Origin: an uncultured Methylophilus sp.
GTDB taxonomy: Bacteria; Pseudomonadota; Gammaproteobacteria; Burkholderiales; Methylophilaceae
Direction of reading: 5' to 3'
Assembly (NCBI GenBank): GCA_936943315.1
Contig: CAKZJM010000241.1
Location: forward strand, 1-17,374
DNA: 17,374 nt
Every line of letters starts with the position of its first letter. The first letter of the stretch is position 1. This document shows positions 1 through 6,085 of the stretch, in pieces. The notes beneath the pieces were generated by a model. That model was not told the origin of the DNA and did not search any database. It saw only the letters and a program-made list of their open reading frames with translations. Position numbers and translations under genes: made by a program.

Positions 1-66
1 TTGCACAAGCGGTCGTGGCTGATCCTACACCATACAGAAACACACAGTCTGGTGAGTGAAAAAGAC

Positions 67-96
67 TTGCCACGCTTTTATAAAATCTAGTATAAT
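67..96 (+). promoter_or_regulatory. Sigma-70 promoter of the rpsP operon
   Basis: The -35 box TTGCCA (67-72) and a perfect -10 box TATAAT (91-96) are separated by 18 bp. Transcription should start near 103, about 40 nt before the rpsP start codon. This is the only strong promoter upstream of the four-gene operon that ends at the rplS terminator. It is called from sequence match alone. Confidence 0.85.
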
Positions 97-140
97 CCGC
101 GCCTTTCTGCAAAGAAATTCATTTTTAAGAGAACAAGATT

Positions 141-581
141 ATGGTCGTTATTCGTTTATCACGTGGTGGCTCCAAAAAGAACCCGTTTTACAGCGTAGTT
201 GTGGCAGATTCCCGCAACCGTCGTGACGGTCGTTTTATCGAGCGCGTTGGTTTCTACAATCCATCTGCACGCGCTGGCGCTGAAGGCCTGCGTATCGATG
301 AAGCACGTACACAATACTGGGTTGAGAACGGTGCACAACTGTCTGACACCGTTGCACGTCTGGTTAAATTCCACGCTAAAGGCGCTGAAGGTATGGCTGC
401 TGCCAAGGCTAAAGAAGCTGCCAAGGCTGACGCTGCCAAAGAAAAGGCAATCGCTGAAGCTGCTGCCAAGTTGAAAGCTGAAGCTGATGCCGCCGCTGCA
501 GAAGCTGCCGCTAAGGCCAAAGCTGAAGCTGCTGCTGCCGCAGAGGCCGCCGCTGCCGCTGAAACACCAGCTGCTGAGTAA
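141..581 (+). CDS. rpsP: 30S ribosomal protein S16 with long Ala-rich C-terminal tail
   Basis: Small-subunit ribosomal protein S16, which binds 16S rRNA early in 30S assembly. The N-terminal ~80 residues match the family: start MVVIRLSRGG, the PFYSVVVADSR segment, then RDGRFIERVGFYNP. Most bacterial S16 proteins are about 80-90 residues, but this one has 146. The extra ~65 residues (about 81-146) consist almost only of Ala, Lys, Glu and Asp in AEAAAK-like patterns and should form a long charged helix or a flexible tail. The start ATG at 141 follows AAGAGAAC, a weak but well-placed ribosome binding site. It is the first gene of the rpsP-rimM-trmD-rplS operon, an order conserved in proteobacteria. 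The tail still reads as one open frame with codon use like the body, so it is probably real and not a frameshift artefact. Confidence 0.97.
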   Translation: MVVIRLSRGGSKKNPFYSVVVADSRNRRDGRFIERVGFYNPSARAGAEGLRIDEARTQYWVENGAQLSDTVARLVKFHAKGAEGMAAAKAKEAAKADAAKEKAIAEAAAKLKAEADAAAAEAAAKAKAEAAAAAEAAAAAETPAAE

Positions 582-603
582 CTGTTTCAACGCCTGAATA
601 CAA

Positions 604-1155
604 ATGGCGTTTGAGAACATGGTAGTGATGGGGCGCATTGTCGCCCCATATGGCGTTTATGGCTGGGTAAAAGTGGTGCCTGATACAGAGTATCTGGATG
701 GTCTGCTTGATTACAAAGCCTGGTGGATAGGCAAGGCGCCTAATTGGCGTGAGGCCACGGTTGAGCAAGCCAAAATTCACAATGATGTGTTGCTGATCAA
801 GTTGGCAGGGATCTCTGATCGCGATTTGGCATTTAGCCTCAAGGGCCAGCAGATTGCGGTGCCGCGGGAGGCCTTGCCTGAAACCGAAGAGGGTGAGTAT
901 TACTGGTCGGACTTGATAGGCCTGAGCGTGACCAATACGCAAGGCGTGGCGTTCGGCAAGGTCACTCAGGTGTTTGAAACTGGCGCCAACGATGTGCTGG
1001 TTGTACGTGAAGAGCAGCCGGTCAGCGTCAAAGGTAAAGATGGCAAGGTGCGTGAAGAATACCGTGAGCGTTTGATTCCATTTACCAGCGAGGCGGTGCC
1101 AGAGGTGGATATTAAAGCGGGTACAGTGCTGGTCGATTGGGATGCCGATTTTTAA
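604..1155 (+). CDS. rimM: Ribosome maturation factor RimM
   Basis: RimM binds S19 in the head of the 30S subunit and helps 16S rRNA maturation. The N-terminal RimM beta-barrel begins with VVMGRIVAPYGVYGWVKV (residues ~7-24). A PRC-barrel domain follows from about residue 97 (YYWSDLIGLSV) and ends with the typical IPF...VPEVDIKAGTVLVDWD segment. Its length of 183 aa is normal. Two starts are possible: ATG 604, and ATG 619, which would begin MVVMGRIV as many homologues do. Neither has a strong Shine-Dalgarno sequence, so the start is uncertain by 5 codons. The gene lies 22 nt after rpsP and before trmD, its usual neighbours. Confidence 0.95.
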   Translation: MAFENMVVMGRIVAPYGVYGWVKVVPDTEYLDGLLDYKAWWIGKAPNWREATVEQAKIHNDVLLIKLAGISDRDLAFSLKGQQIAVPREALPETEEGEYYWSDLIGLSVTNTQGVAFGKVTQVFETGANDVLVVREEQPVSVKGKDGKVREEYRERLIPFTSEAVPEVDIKAGTVLVDWDADF

Positions 1156-1169
1156 AAGAAGGCCATTTT

Positions 1170-1190
1170 ATGCAAACTAAAGCCTCATGA
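1170..1190 (+). CDS. Possible six-codon leader ORF coupled to trmD
   Basis: A mini-ORF (MQTKAS, then TGA) sits between rimM and trmD. Its ATG at 1170 has a strong ribosome binding site, AGAAGG at 1157-1162, 7 nt upstream. Its stop TGA (1188-1190) overlaps the tandem trmD start codons ATGATG (1187-1192). trmD itself has no recognisable Shine-Dalgarno sequence close to its start. This is the arrangement expected if ribosomes terminate on the mini-ORF and re-initiate on trmD. Whether it is translated is inference; alternatively the AGAAGG is a distant binding site for trmD. Confidence 0.4.
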   Translation: MQTKAS

Positions 1191-1924
1191 TGCAGATTGA
1201 AGTCATCAGTTTGTTTCCTGAGATGTTTGCAGCGCTGACGGAATATGGCATTACCAGCCGCGCAAAACAACGCGGATTGTATCAGTTAACCCTGACCAAT
1301 CCACGGCAGTATACGCAGGATGTGCATCACACCGTGGATGACCGGCCCTATGGTGGCGGCCCCGGAATGGTGATGCTGGCCGAGCCGCTGACGGCGGCGA
1401 TTGGCGATGCAAAAGCAAGGTTGCAGGCGCAAGACATTGTGCCTAGGGTGATACATTTATCGCCCCGTGGCAAACCGCTGACACACGAAAAAGTGTTGCA
1501 GCTCAAGGAATTACAGGGGCTGGTGCTATTAGCCAGCCGCTATGAAGGGGTAGACCAGCGAGTGCTGGATATCCTGGTGGATGAAGAAATCTCCATTGGG
1601 GATTATGTGTTGAGTGGCGGTGAGTTGCCGGCCATGGTGTTGCTAGATGCGATCATCCGCCAACTACCAGGGGCGTTAGGCGATGTCGATTCGGCGCAGG
1701 AAGATTCTTTTGTGAACGGCCTGCTCGATTATCCGCACTACACCCGCCCGGAAGAGTTTGCAGGATTAAAGGTGCCCGATGTATTGCTGTCGGGGCATCA
1801 TGAAAAGATTAGACAATGGCGATTACAGCAATCGCTGCTGCTAACAAGGGCTAAACGCCCGGATTTATTGGCTGAAAGGCCGTTGACGAAAGAAGAGGCT
1901 AGGCTACTCAAGGATGTAGAGTAG
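1187..1924 (+). CDS. trmD: tRNA (guanine-N1-)-methyltransferase TrmD
   Basis: TrmD methylates G37 (m1G37) in tRNAs reading CNN and some other codons, using S-adenosylmethionine, and so prevents +1 frameshifting. The start IEVISLFPEMF is family-typical. The SPOUT trefoil-knot region contains LASRYEGVDQRV (~116-126), EISIGDYVLSGGELP (~134-148) and R158 in IIRQLPG. The proposed catalytic Asp is in EDSF (D173), followed by LLDYPHYTRP. The 245-aa length is normal. Tandem ATGs at 1187 and 1190 could both serve as start. No good Shine-Dalgarno sequence lies directly upstream; the AGAAGG at 1157 serves a six-codon ORF ending on these ATGs, suggesting coupled translation. It is the third gene of the rpsP operon. 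Confidence 0.97.
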   Translation: MMQIEVISLFPEMFAALTEYGITSRAKQRGLYQLTLTNPRQYTQDVHHTVDDRPYGGGPGMVMLAEPLTAAIGDAKARLQAQDIVPRVIHLSPRGKPLTHEKVLQLKELQGLVLLASRYEGVDQRVLDILVDEEISIGDYVLSGGELPAMVLLDAIIRQLPGALGDVDSAQEDSFVNGLLDYPHYTRPEEFAGLKVPDVLLSGHHEKIRQWRLQQSLLLTRAKRPDLLAERPLTKEEARLLKDVE

Positions 1925-1957
1925 GAACGAGCCACTTTACAATTAAAAGGAACTGAC

Positions 1958-2347
1958 ATGGCAGACATTATCAAAATGTTAGAGCAAGAAGAAATTGCTC
2001 GCTTGAACAAAACCATCCCTGACTTCGCGCCAGGCGACACCGTGGTTGTAGGTGTAAACGTGGTTGAAGGTACTCGTAAACGTGTACAGGCTTACGAAGG
2101 CGTAGTGATCGCTAAACGTAACAAAGGTCTGAACTCATCATTCATCGTGCGTAAGATTTCTTCCGGTGAAGGCGTTGAGCGTACATTCCAGACTTACTCC
2201 CCACAAATCGCTTCTATCGAAGTGAAACGCCGTGGTGACGTGCGTCGCGCCAAGTTGTACTACTTGCGTGAGCGTTCAGGTAAATCTGCACGTATTAAAG
2301 AGAAACTGGTTGCTCGCGAAAAAGAAATCGCAGCAGACAACTCTTAA
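1958..2347 (+). CDS. rplS: 50S ribosomal protein L19
   Basis: L19 lies at the interface between the 30S and 50S subunits. It is recognised by the segment FAPGDTVVVGVNVVEG followed by R-K-R-V-QAYEGVVIAKRN and by IEVKRRGDVRRAKLYYLRERSGKSARIKEK. It has 129 aa, slightly longer than E. coli L19 because of a charged tail of about 12 residues. The start ATG has a clear AAGGA ribosome binding site 6-7 nt upstream. It is the last gene of the rpsP-rimM-trmD-rplS operon and is followed within 15 nt by a strong terminator. Confidence 0.98.
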   Translation: MADIIKMLEQEEIARLNKTIPDFAPGDTVVVGVNVVEGTRKRVQAYEGVVIAKRNKGLNSSFIVRKISSGEGVERTFQTYSPQIASIEVKRRGDVRRAKLYYLRERSGKSARIKEKLVAREKEIAADNS

Positions 2348-2361
2348 TTCAAGCGTTGCAC

Positions 2362-2392
2362 AAAAAAGCCCTTCTGTTGAAGGGCTTTTTTT
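2362..2392 (+). terminator. Intrinsic terminator of the rpsP-rplS operon
   Basis: The perfect stem AGCCCTTC (2367-2374) / GAAGGGCT (2379-2386) encloses a four-base loop. It is preceded by an A-run and followed by a run of seven T. The A-tract and T-tract also pair, so it could act on both strands. Confidence 0.95.
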
Positions 2393-2417
2393 ATTGCTGA
2401 ATGTCCCATATTGGACG

Positions 2418-2446
2418 TTGCACCCTCTGCCGGATTAAAGTTAAAT
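2418..2446 (+). promoter_or_regulatory. Candidate promoter of the alkyltransferase-xerD unit
   Basis: TTGCAC (2418-2423), a 17-bp spacer and TTAAAT (2441-2446) resemble a sigma-70 promoter just after the rplS terminator. An alternative pairing is TTGGAC (2411) with TAAAGT (2436), spacer 19. Either puts the transcription start within a few nt of ATG 2453. The match is weak and the call is tentative. Confidence 0.4.
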
Positions 2447-2452
2447 AGAGGC

Positions 2453-2929
2453 ATGAAAAGTCTTGATGATGAACTTGATGCATTAGTGTCTGCGCCTTTT
2501 GGCTTTGTTGGTGTGCGTAGTGATGAGGCCGGCGAGGTTCTACAGTTCTTGCTCCATGCATTGCCGCTCAAAGCCAAGCCCAACCCTCGTGCGCAAGCGG
2601 TGGCAGACCAGGTGGCAGCCTATCTGGCGAATCCGCATATTGCCTGGCAGCCCATTCAGTCCAGTCGCGGTACAGCCTTTCAGCAACGTGTCTGGCAAGC
2701 TATGCGGACGATTCCTGTGGGTGAAACCTGGACTTACAGCCAGCTAGCCGCCGCCGTCGGTTCTGGTCCGCGAGCCGTCGCCAATGCCTGCGGCGCCAAT
2801 CCATTACCTTTGTTTAATCCCTGTCACCGTATCGTTGCCAGCAACGGCTTGGGTGGCTTTATGCAAGGCATCGCAGGTGGGTTGGAGATTAAGCGCTGGT
2901 TGCTCGCACACGAGCAACCCAGTCAATAA
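2453..2929 (+). CDS. Methylated-DNA--[protein]-cysteine S-methyltransferase (Ogt-type)
   Basis: A suicide DNA-repair protein that transfers the alkyl group from O6-alkylguanine (or O4-alkylthymine) to its own cysteine. The active-site motif PCHRIV is clear (Cys at residue ~124 counted from this start). It is preceded by the helix-turn-helix region GETWTYSQLAAAVG with the conserved RAVANACGANP (arginine finger near residue 107) and followed by a glycine-rich GLGGF and KRWLLAHE. There is no Ada N-terminal phosphotriester-sensing domain, so this is the stand-alone Ogt/Atl-size form. An upstream in-frame TTG at 2411 would add 14 residues; ATG 2453 is preferred because it gives MKSLDDELDALVSAPFG, a normal start, and the candidate promoter lies between the two. 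An AGAGG sits only one nt before ATG 2453, which is too close for a standard ribosome binding site. The gene is 5 nt upstream of xerD and probably co-transcribed with it. Confidence 0.9.
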   Translation: MKSLDDELDALVSAPFGFVGVRSDEAGEVLQFLLHALPLKAKPNPRAQAVADQVAAYLANPHIAWQPIQSSRGTAFQQRVWQAMRTIPVGETWTYSQLAAAVGSGPRAVANACGANPLPLFNPCHRIVASNGLGGFMQGIAGGLEIKRWLLAHEQPSQ

Positions 2930-2934
2930 CACCG

Positions 2935-3852
2935 ATGCAGCAGAAAAAAAAACCTGTGGCGGCCACGCCAAATGTCCCTGAGATTGATACTTTTATCGAC
3001 CAGTTGTGGCTGGAAGATGGCCTCTCAGCCAACACCTTATCCAGCTACCGGAATGATCTAAAAGGGTTTGCCGAGTGGTGTGGCAAACAGGCCTTGGGGT
3101 TATGGGAAGTGCAGTCGTATCATTTGCAGGAGTATGTGGCACATCGTTTTCCGTTAGTAAAAGTCCGCAGTATTAACCGCCTGATTGCGACGCTGAGACG
3201 GTTCTATCGCTACGCCTTGGCGGCTAATTTGATTAAGCAAGACCCCACGCTGCATATAGAGGCGCCTAAAATGCCCAAGCAGCTCCCAAAAACCTTAAGC
3301 GAATCACAAGTGGAAGATTTATTGCATGCGCCGGATGTGAATACGCCGCTCGGCATGCGAGACCGCGCGATGCTGGAGTTGCTGTATGCCAGTGGCTTGC
3401 GTGTTTCGGAGCTGGTGAATGTGACCATTGCCGAAGTCAGCACGCAAGATGGCGTAGTGCGTGTGACAGGCAAAGGCAGTAAGACGCGGCTGGTGCCCAT
3501 GGGGCAAGAAGCGGCGGAGTGGATAGACCGTTATCTGGCGATGGCACGCCCCGAGATTTTAAAAGGCAGCTTGAGTGACGCCGTATTCGTCACCACGCGG
3601 GGTGATGCCATGACGCGGCATGCGTTCTGGCACATTATCCAGCGCTATGCCTTGCAAGCGGGCATTGCTCAACATATTAGCCCGCACGTGCTGAGGCACG
3701 CGTTTGCCACGCATTTACTTAATCATGGGGCGGATTTGCGGGTGGTGCAGATGTTGCTGGGGCATGCGGATATTTCGACGACGCAGATTTATACGCATGT
3801 GGCGAGGGAGAGGTTGCAGCAACTGCATAAGGTGCATCATCCGAGAGGGTGA
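2935..3852 (+). CDS. xerD: Site-specific tyrosine recombinase XerD
   Basis: XerD acts with XerC at the dif site near the replication terminus to resolve chromosome dimers, under FtsK control. The N-terminal SAM-like core-binding domain spans about residues 15-100. The catalytic domain shows all tyrosine-recombinase residues: R156 (ASGLRVSEL), K180 (VTGKGSKTR), H251 and R254 (PHVLRHAFATHLL), H277 (LLGH) and the nucleophile Y286 (STTQIYTHV). The C-terminus LHKVHHPRG is typical of XerD as opposed to XerC or phage integrases. Length is 305 aa, and the ATG at 2935 lies 5 nt after the alkyltransferase stop. No att-like repeats or integrase neighbours were seen, so I read it as the housekeeping enzyme. 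Its stop is only 5 nt from the converging stop of the AbiC-like gene, with no terminator between. Confidence 0.95.
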   Translation: MQQKKKPVAATPNVPEIDTFIDQLWLEDGLSANTLSSYRNDLKGFAEWCGKQALGLWEVQSYHLQEYVAHRFPLVKVRSINRLIATLRRFYRYALAANLIKQDPTLHIEAPKMPKQLPKTLSESQVEDLLHAPDVNTPLGMRDRAMLELLYASGLRVSELVNVTIAEVSTQDGVVRVTGKGSKTRLVPMGQEAAEWIDRYLAMARPEILKGSLSDAVFVTTRGDAMTRHAFWHIIQRYALQAGIAQHISPHVLRHAFATHLLNHGADLRVVQMLLGHADISTTQIYTHVARERLQQLHKVHHPRG

Positions 3853-3857
3853 CCAAT

Positions 3858-4913
3858 TCAATCAATTTTCTTATCAGTCTGAAGAAGATTGCGAGCCCTA
3901 TCTGAATTGAAGGCTGATGGCTTGTAATAATTACTTCTATCAAAATGAGTGTGGATTGTCTTTATGCCAATATCAGAGTCAAATGTTAGGTTATCAAAAA
4001 GGGCATACTTTTCAATCAATCTTTTAAATTTCTTACCTGTACCAGTCAGTCCGTTGTAGTAAAGAAAAACCATTTCAACCCACGACAGTTGACTTCTGAA
4101 TATGCTTATATAAAGCCACTTTTGCTCAGTGCTTAATTTTGCGTCAGGCAATCCATCAATCCAGCTAATTAATTTGTAACCTGTTCTAAAAAGACTATCC
4201 AATTGATACTCATTTTTGTAATAAAGAATACACCATTGTTTATGAATATGTTGAGCGGCAGTATCTTGAAATTCGGAAGCAATTTTTTCAACTCTGTTGT
4301 AACTGCTCAGTTTAAGAATCGTCAGGTCAGATGATTTTTTGAATTCAGGTAATAGAGAAAGTGCTCCAAGGTAATCACGAGAGCACATTGATTCAAAAAT
4401 AGCGTGATCACTTAAGAAGTCTTGTAATAAGCAATAAAGAGCTTCTTTTCCAACAATGCGCTTTTCTGGGGGTGTTGTAGTTGAGATTGTGCTAATCAAA
4501 TCTCTATAAGTTGTTATCCAAGCGAAAAAAGTCTGTTCAAAGCTTTGTAATTCAATAGCTTTATTTTGGGCATTCAATGCTAATGCTGAATTTGCGAGCT
4601 CTACACGCGTAAGCTCTAATTCATTTCTAGATAGTTTGAGTTCTTTAGATTGATAGAAAATGGTTGCGAGCAGTGCTAAGAAAGATGCAAATCCAAAGAT
4701 TGGATTTAGTAATCCGCCAAAATAGTCACCCAGTTGTCCTAATTCACCTCTATTTTTAGGTAGTAGGTCACCTGAAAAAGCGCTTATATAAAAACCTATA
4801 AAAAGGAACAGCAAAACTACTAGTGTAAGTAGGATTAAGCTAAAGCATATGTTTCTAAGCCGTACGCGATTCCTTTTTAACTTTTTATTGAGTATGGTTA
4901 GATAGTCGGTCAT
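3858..4913 (-). CDS. AbiC-like putative phage abortive infection membrane protein
   Basis: 351 aa. Two hydrophobic helices lie at residues ~22-45 and ~68-88, the second within FGGLLNPIFGFASFLALL. They are followed by a charged, probably coiled-coil stretch (~90-125, with SRNELELTRVELA) and a soluble C-terminal domain (FEQTFFAWITTY, LFRTGYKLISWID, SQLSWVEMVFLYYNGL, KRLIEKYALF). This layout and these signatures recall the family annotated as putative phage abortive infection protein (Pfam putAbiC), from memory and not from a search. Known AbiC acts against lactococcal phages by an unclear mechanism; no catalytic motif is visible here. The gene is much richer in A and T than folB, xerD and plsY, a sign of recent acquisition. 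Its ATG follows the folB stop by one nt, with GGAGAGG upstream inside folB, so translation is likely coupled to folB. Confidence 0.7.
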   Translation of the reverse strand: MTDYLTILNKKLKRNRVRLRNICFSLILLTLVVLLFLFIGFYISAFSGDLLPKNRGELGQLGDYFGGLLNPIFGFASFLALLATIFYQSKELKLSRNELELTRVELANSALALNAQNKAIELQSFEQTFFAWITTYRDLISTISTTTPPEKRIVGKEALYCLLQDFLSDHAIFESMCSRDYLGALSLLPEFKKSSDLTILKLSSYNRVEKIASEFQDTAAQHIHKQWCILYYKNEYQLDSLFRTGYKLISWIDGLPDAKLSTEQKWLYISIFRSQLSWVEMVFLYYNGLTGTGKKFKRLIEKYALFDNLTFDSDIGIKTIHTHFDRSNYYKPSAFNSDRARNLLQTDKKID

Positions 4914-4914
4914 A

Positions 4915-5268
4915 TTATTGTGACCTCTCCAATACCACCCCCAGCGCTTTCAACCCCGGCAATATCCCCGGCTTGCTCACCTTCAACTTCACACTCTGTG
5001 CTTTAAACTCCTGCAAAATCAGCTGGCAGACATGCTCGCCTAATGCCTCAACCAGTTTGAAGCTATGTTCCGCCAAGGTTTCCCGAATCCGCGCTGCCAC
5101 CTGGCCGTAATCTATCGTATCTTCAATCGCATCTGTCTGGCAGGCTTTGCTAAAGTCATAGCCGATTTCAATATCAAGAATCACGGTCTGTGGCACCGCG
5201 CGTTCCCAGTCGGGTACGCCGAGTTTGGTTTGCACTTTTACTTGTTCGAGAAAGATAATATCCATCAA
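4915..5268 (-). CDS. folB: Dihydroneopterin aldolase FolB
   Basis: FolB converts 7,8-dihydroneopterin to 6-hydroxymethyl-7,8-dihydropterin and glycolaldehyde in folate synthesis, in the cytoplasm. Family residues are visible: E22 in PDWER, Y54 in DTIDYGQV, E74 in KLVEALGEHV and K99 in KVSKPGILPG. The 117-aa length is normal. The start is a double ATG (MMD); the second is equally possible. It diverges from plsY across a ~110-nt gap, an arrangement common in beta- and gammaproteobacteria. The stop TAA is separated by a single T from the ATG of the downstream AbiC-like gene, so folB now heads a two-gene unit. Confidence 0.95.
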   Translation of the reverse strand: MMDIIFLEQVKVQTKLGVPDWERAVPQTVILDIEIGYDFSKACQTDAIEDTIDYGQVAARIRETLAEHSFKLVEALGEHVCQLILQEFKAQSVKLKVSKPGILPGLKALGVVLERSQ

Positions 5269-5308
5269 CGCTGATCCTTGTTGTTATTTCCGCACAGGCC
5301 GGAATCCA

Positions 5309-5327
5309 GTATGATTCGGCATCATAC
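5309..5327. promoter_or_regulatory. 19-bp palindrome between folB and plsY
   Basis: GTATGAT (5309-5315) and ATCATAC (5321-5327) are perfect inverted repeats around TCGGC. The palindrome lies 40 nt upstream of folB and 52 nt upstream of plsY, in the only region that can hold both promoters. It could be an operator for a dimeric regulator or an RNA hairpin in the plsY leader. No regulator is assigned. Confidence 0.45.
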
Positions 5328-5379
5328 AACATCGTGCAGTGGCTGGCATAAGCGGCTGCATTTCACTGGAATTAATCGC

Positions 5380-5991
5380 ATGAACGAAATTGGTTTTGAT
5401 ATTGAAGCGCTGGTGTGGATTGCTGCGGCGTATCTGATTGGCTCAATTGCCTTTGGCATTATCATCAGCAAGTTGTATCGCTTGCCTGATCCACGCACGG
5501 TGGGTAGTGGCAATATCGGTGCCACCAATGTGGCGCGTAGTGGCAAAAAATCGGCTGCGATTTTGACGTTGTTTGGCGATGCTTTTAAAGGCTGGTTGCC
5601 AACATGGCTGGCACTGCAAGCGGGCATGCTGATGGATGTGGTGGCGCTGGTTGGCTTGGCGGTATTTATCGGGCATTTATACCCGGTTTACCATAAGTTT
5701 AAAGGTGGCAAAGGTGTAGCGACTGCGCTGGGGGTGATGATTGCCTTCTCAGGTTGGCTGGCGCTGAGCGTAGTGGCGGTCTGGCTGGTGGTGTTTTTAA
5801 TCAGCCGTATTTCTTCCTTGTCAGCCTTGGTCGCGGCTGTGTTAGCGCCTGTGATTGCCTGGCAGTTTTTGTCGCCTTACCCTGTGTATGTGGCTGTCGT
5901 AGTGGTGATGTCAGCGTTTTTGATTATTCGCCATCAGTCTAATATTGAAAAACTGCTGGCGGGCACTGAAACCCGATTTGGCAAGAAATAA
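5380..5991 (+). CDS. plsY: Acyl-phosphate:glycerol-3-phosphate acyltransferase PlsY
   Basis: PlsY is an inner-membrane enzyme that transfers the acyl group from acyl-phosphate to glycerol-3-phosphate, the first step of phosphatidic acid synthesis, working with PlsX. Three family loops are present: SGNIGATNVAR (~45-55), the glycine-rich KFKGGKGVATALG (~106-118) and RHQSNIEKLLAGTE near the C-terminus. Five hydrophobic segments are visible. I chose ATG 5380 (MNEIGFDIEAL, 203 aa), which fits the usual ~200 aa. The open frame extends upstream to 5278, but the extra 34 residues are hydrophilic, unlike the family, and would overlap the divergent control region. The ribosome binding site is weak. Confidence 0.95.
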   Translation: MNEIGFDIEALVWIAAAYLIGSIAFGIIISKLYRLPDPRTVGSGNIGATNVARSGKKSAAILTLFGDAFKGWLPTWLALQAGMLMDVVALVGLAVFIGHLYPVYHKFKGGKGVATALGVMIAFSGWLALSVVAVWLVVFLISRISSLSALVAAVLAPVIAWQFLSPYPVYVAVVVVMSAFLIIRHQSNIEKLLAGTETRFGKK

Positions 5992-6018
5992 TTAACTGCC
6001 GGAACGGGATATCGTCAG

Positions 6019-6060
6019 GATTCATCCTATCGGCGTTCATCCGCGTTTATCGGCGGTAAA
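6019..6060. repeat. Degenerate ~10-bp tandem repeat after plsY
   Basis: Between plsY and tsaD, which converge, a short stretch shows near-repeats of about 10 bp: TTCATCCTATCGGCG (6021-6035), TTCATCCGCG (6036-6045) and TTTATCGGCG (6046-6055), then GTAAA. Such 'tcatccgcgtttatcggcgg' phrases recur as dispersed intergenic elements in various bacterial genomes, as far as I recall. Only one cluster is in this window. Confidence 0.4.
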
Positions 6061-6085
6061 AAGTGCTGGATTTTTTAGCGGGCTT

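Noticed and set aside
3..59. Short open frame at the left edge (codons from 3, stop TGA 57-59) that could be the end of an upstream gene
   Set aside because: Only 18 codons are visible, other frames are also open there, and nothing recognisable is encoded. It may be real but cannot be supported.
159..638. Minus-strand Ser/Phe-rich open frame opposite rpsP
   Set aside because: It is a shadow of the Ala-rich rpsP tail with no ribosome binding site or family signature.
2935..3852. Tyrosine recombinase as a phage or island integrase
   Set aside because: The sequence ends in the XerD-type HHPRG and all features fit the housekeeping recombinase; no att repeats or phage genes are present.
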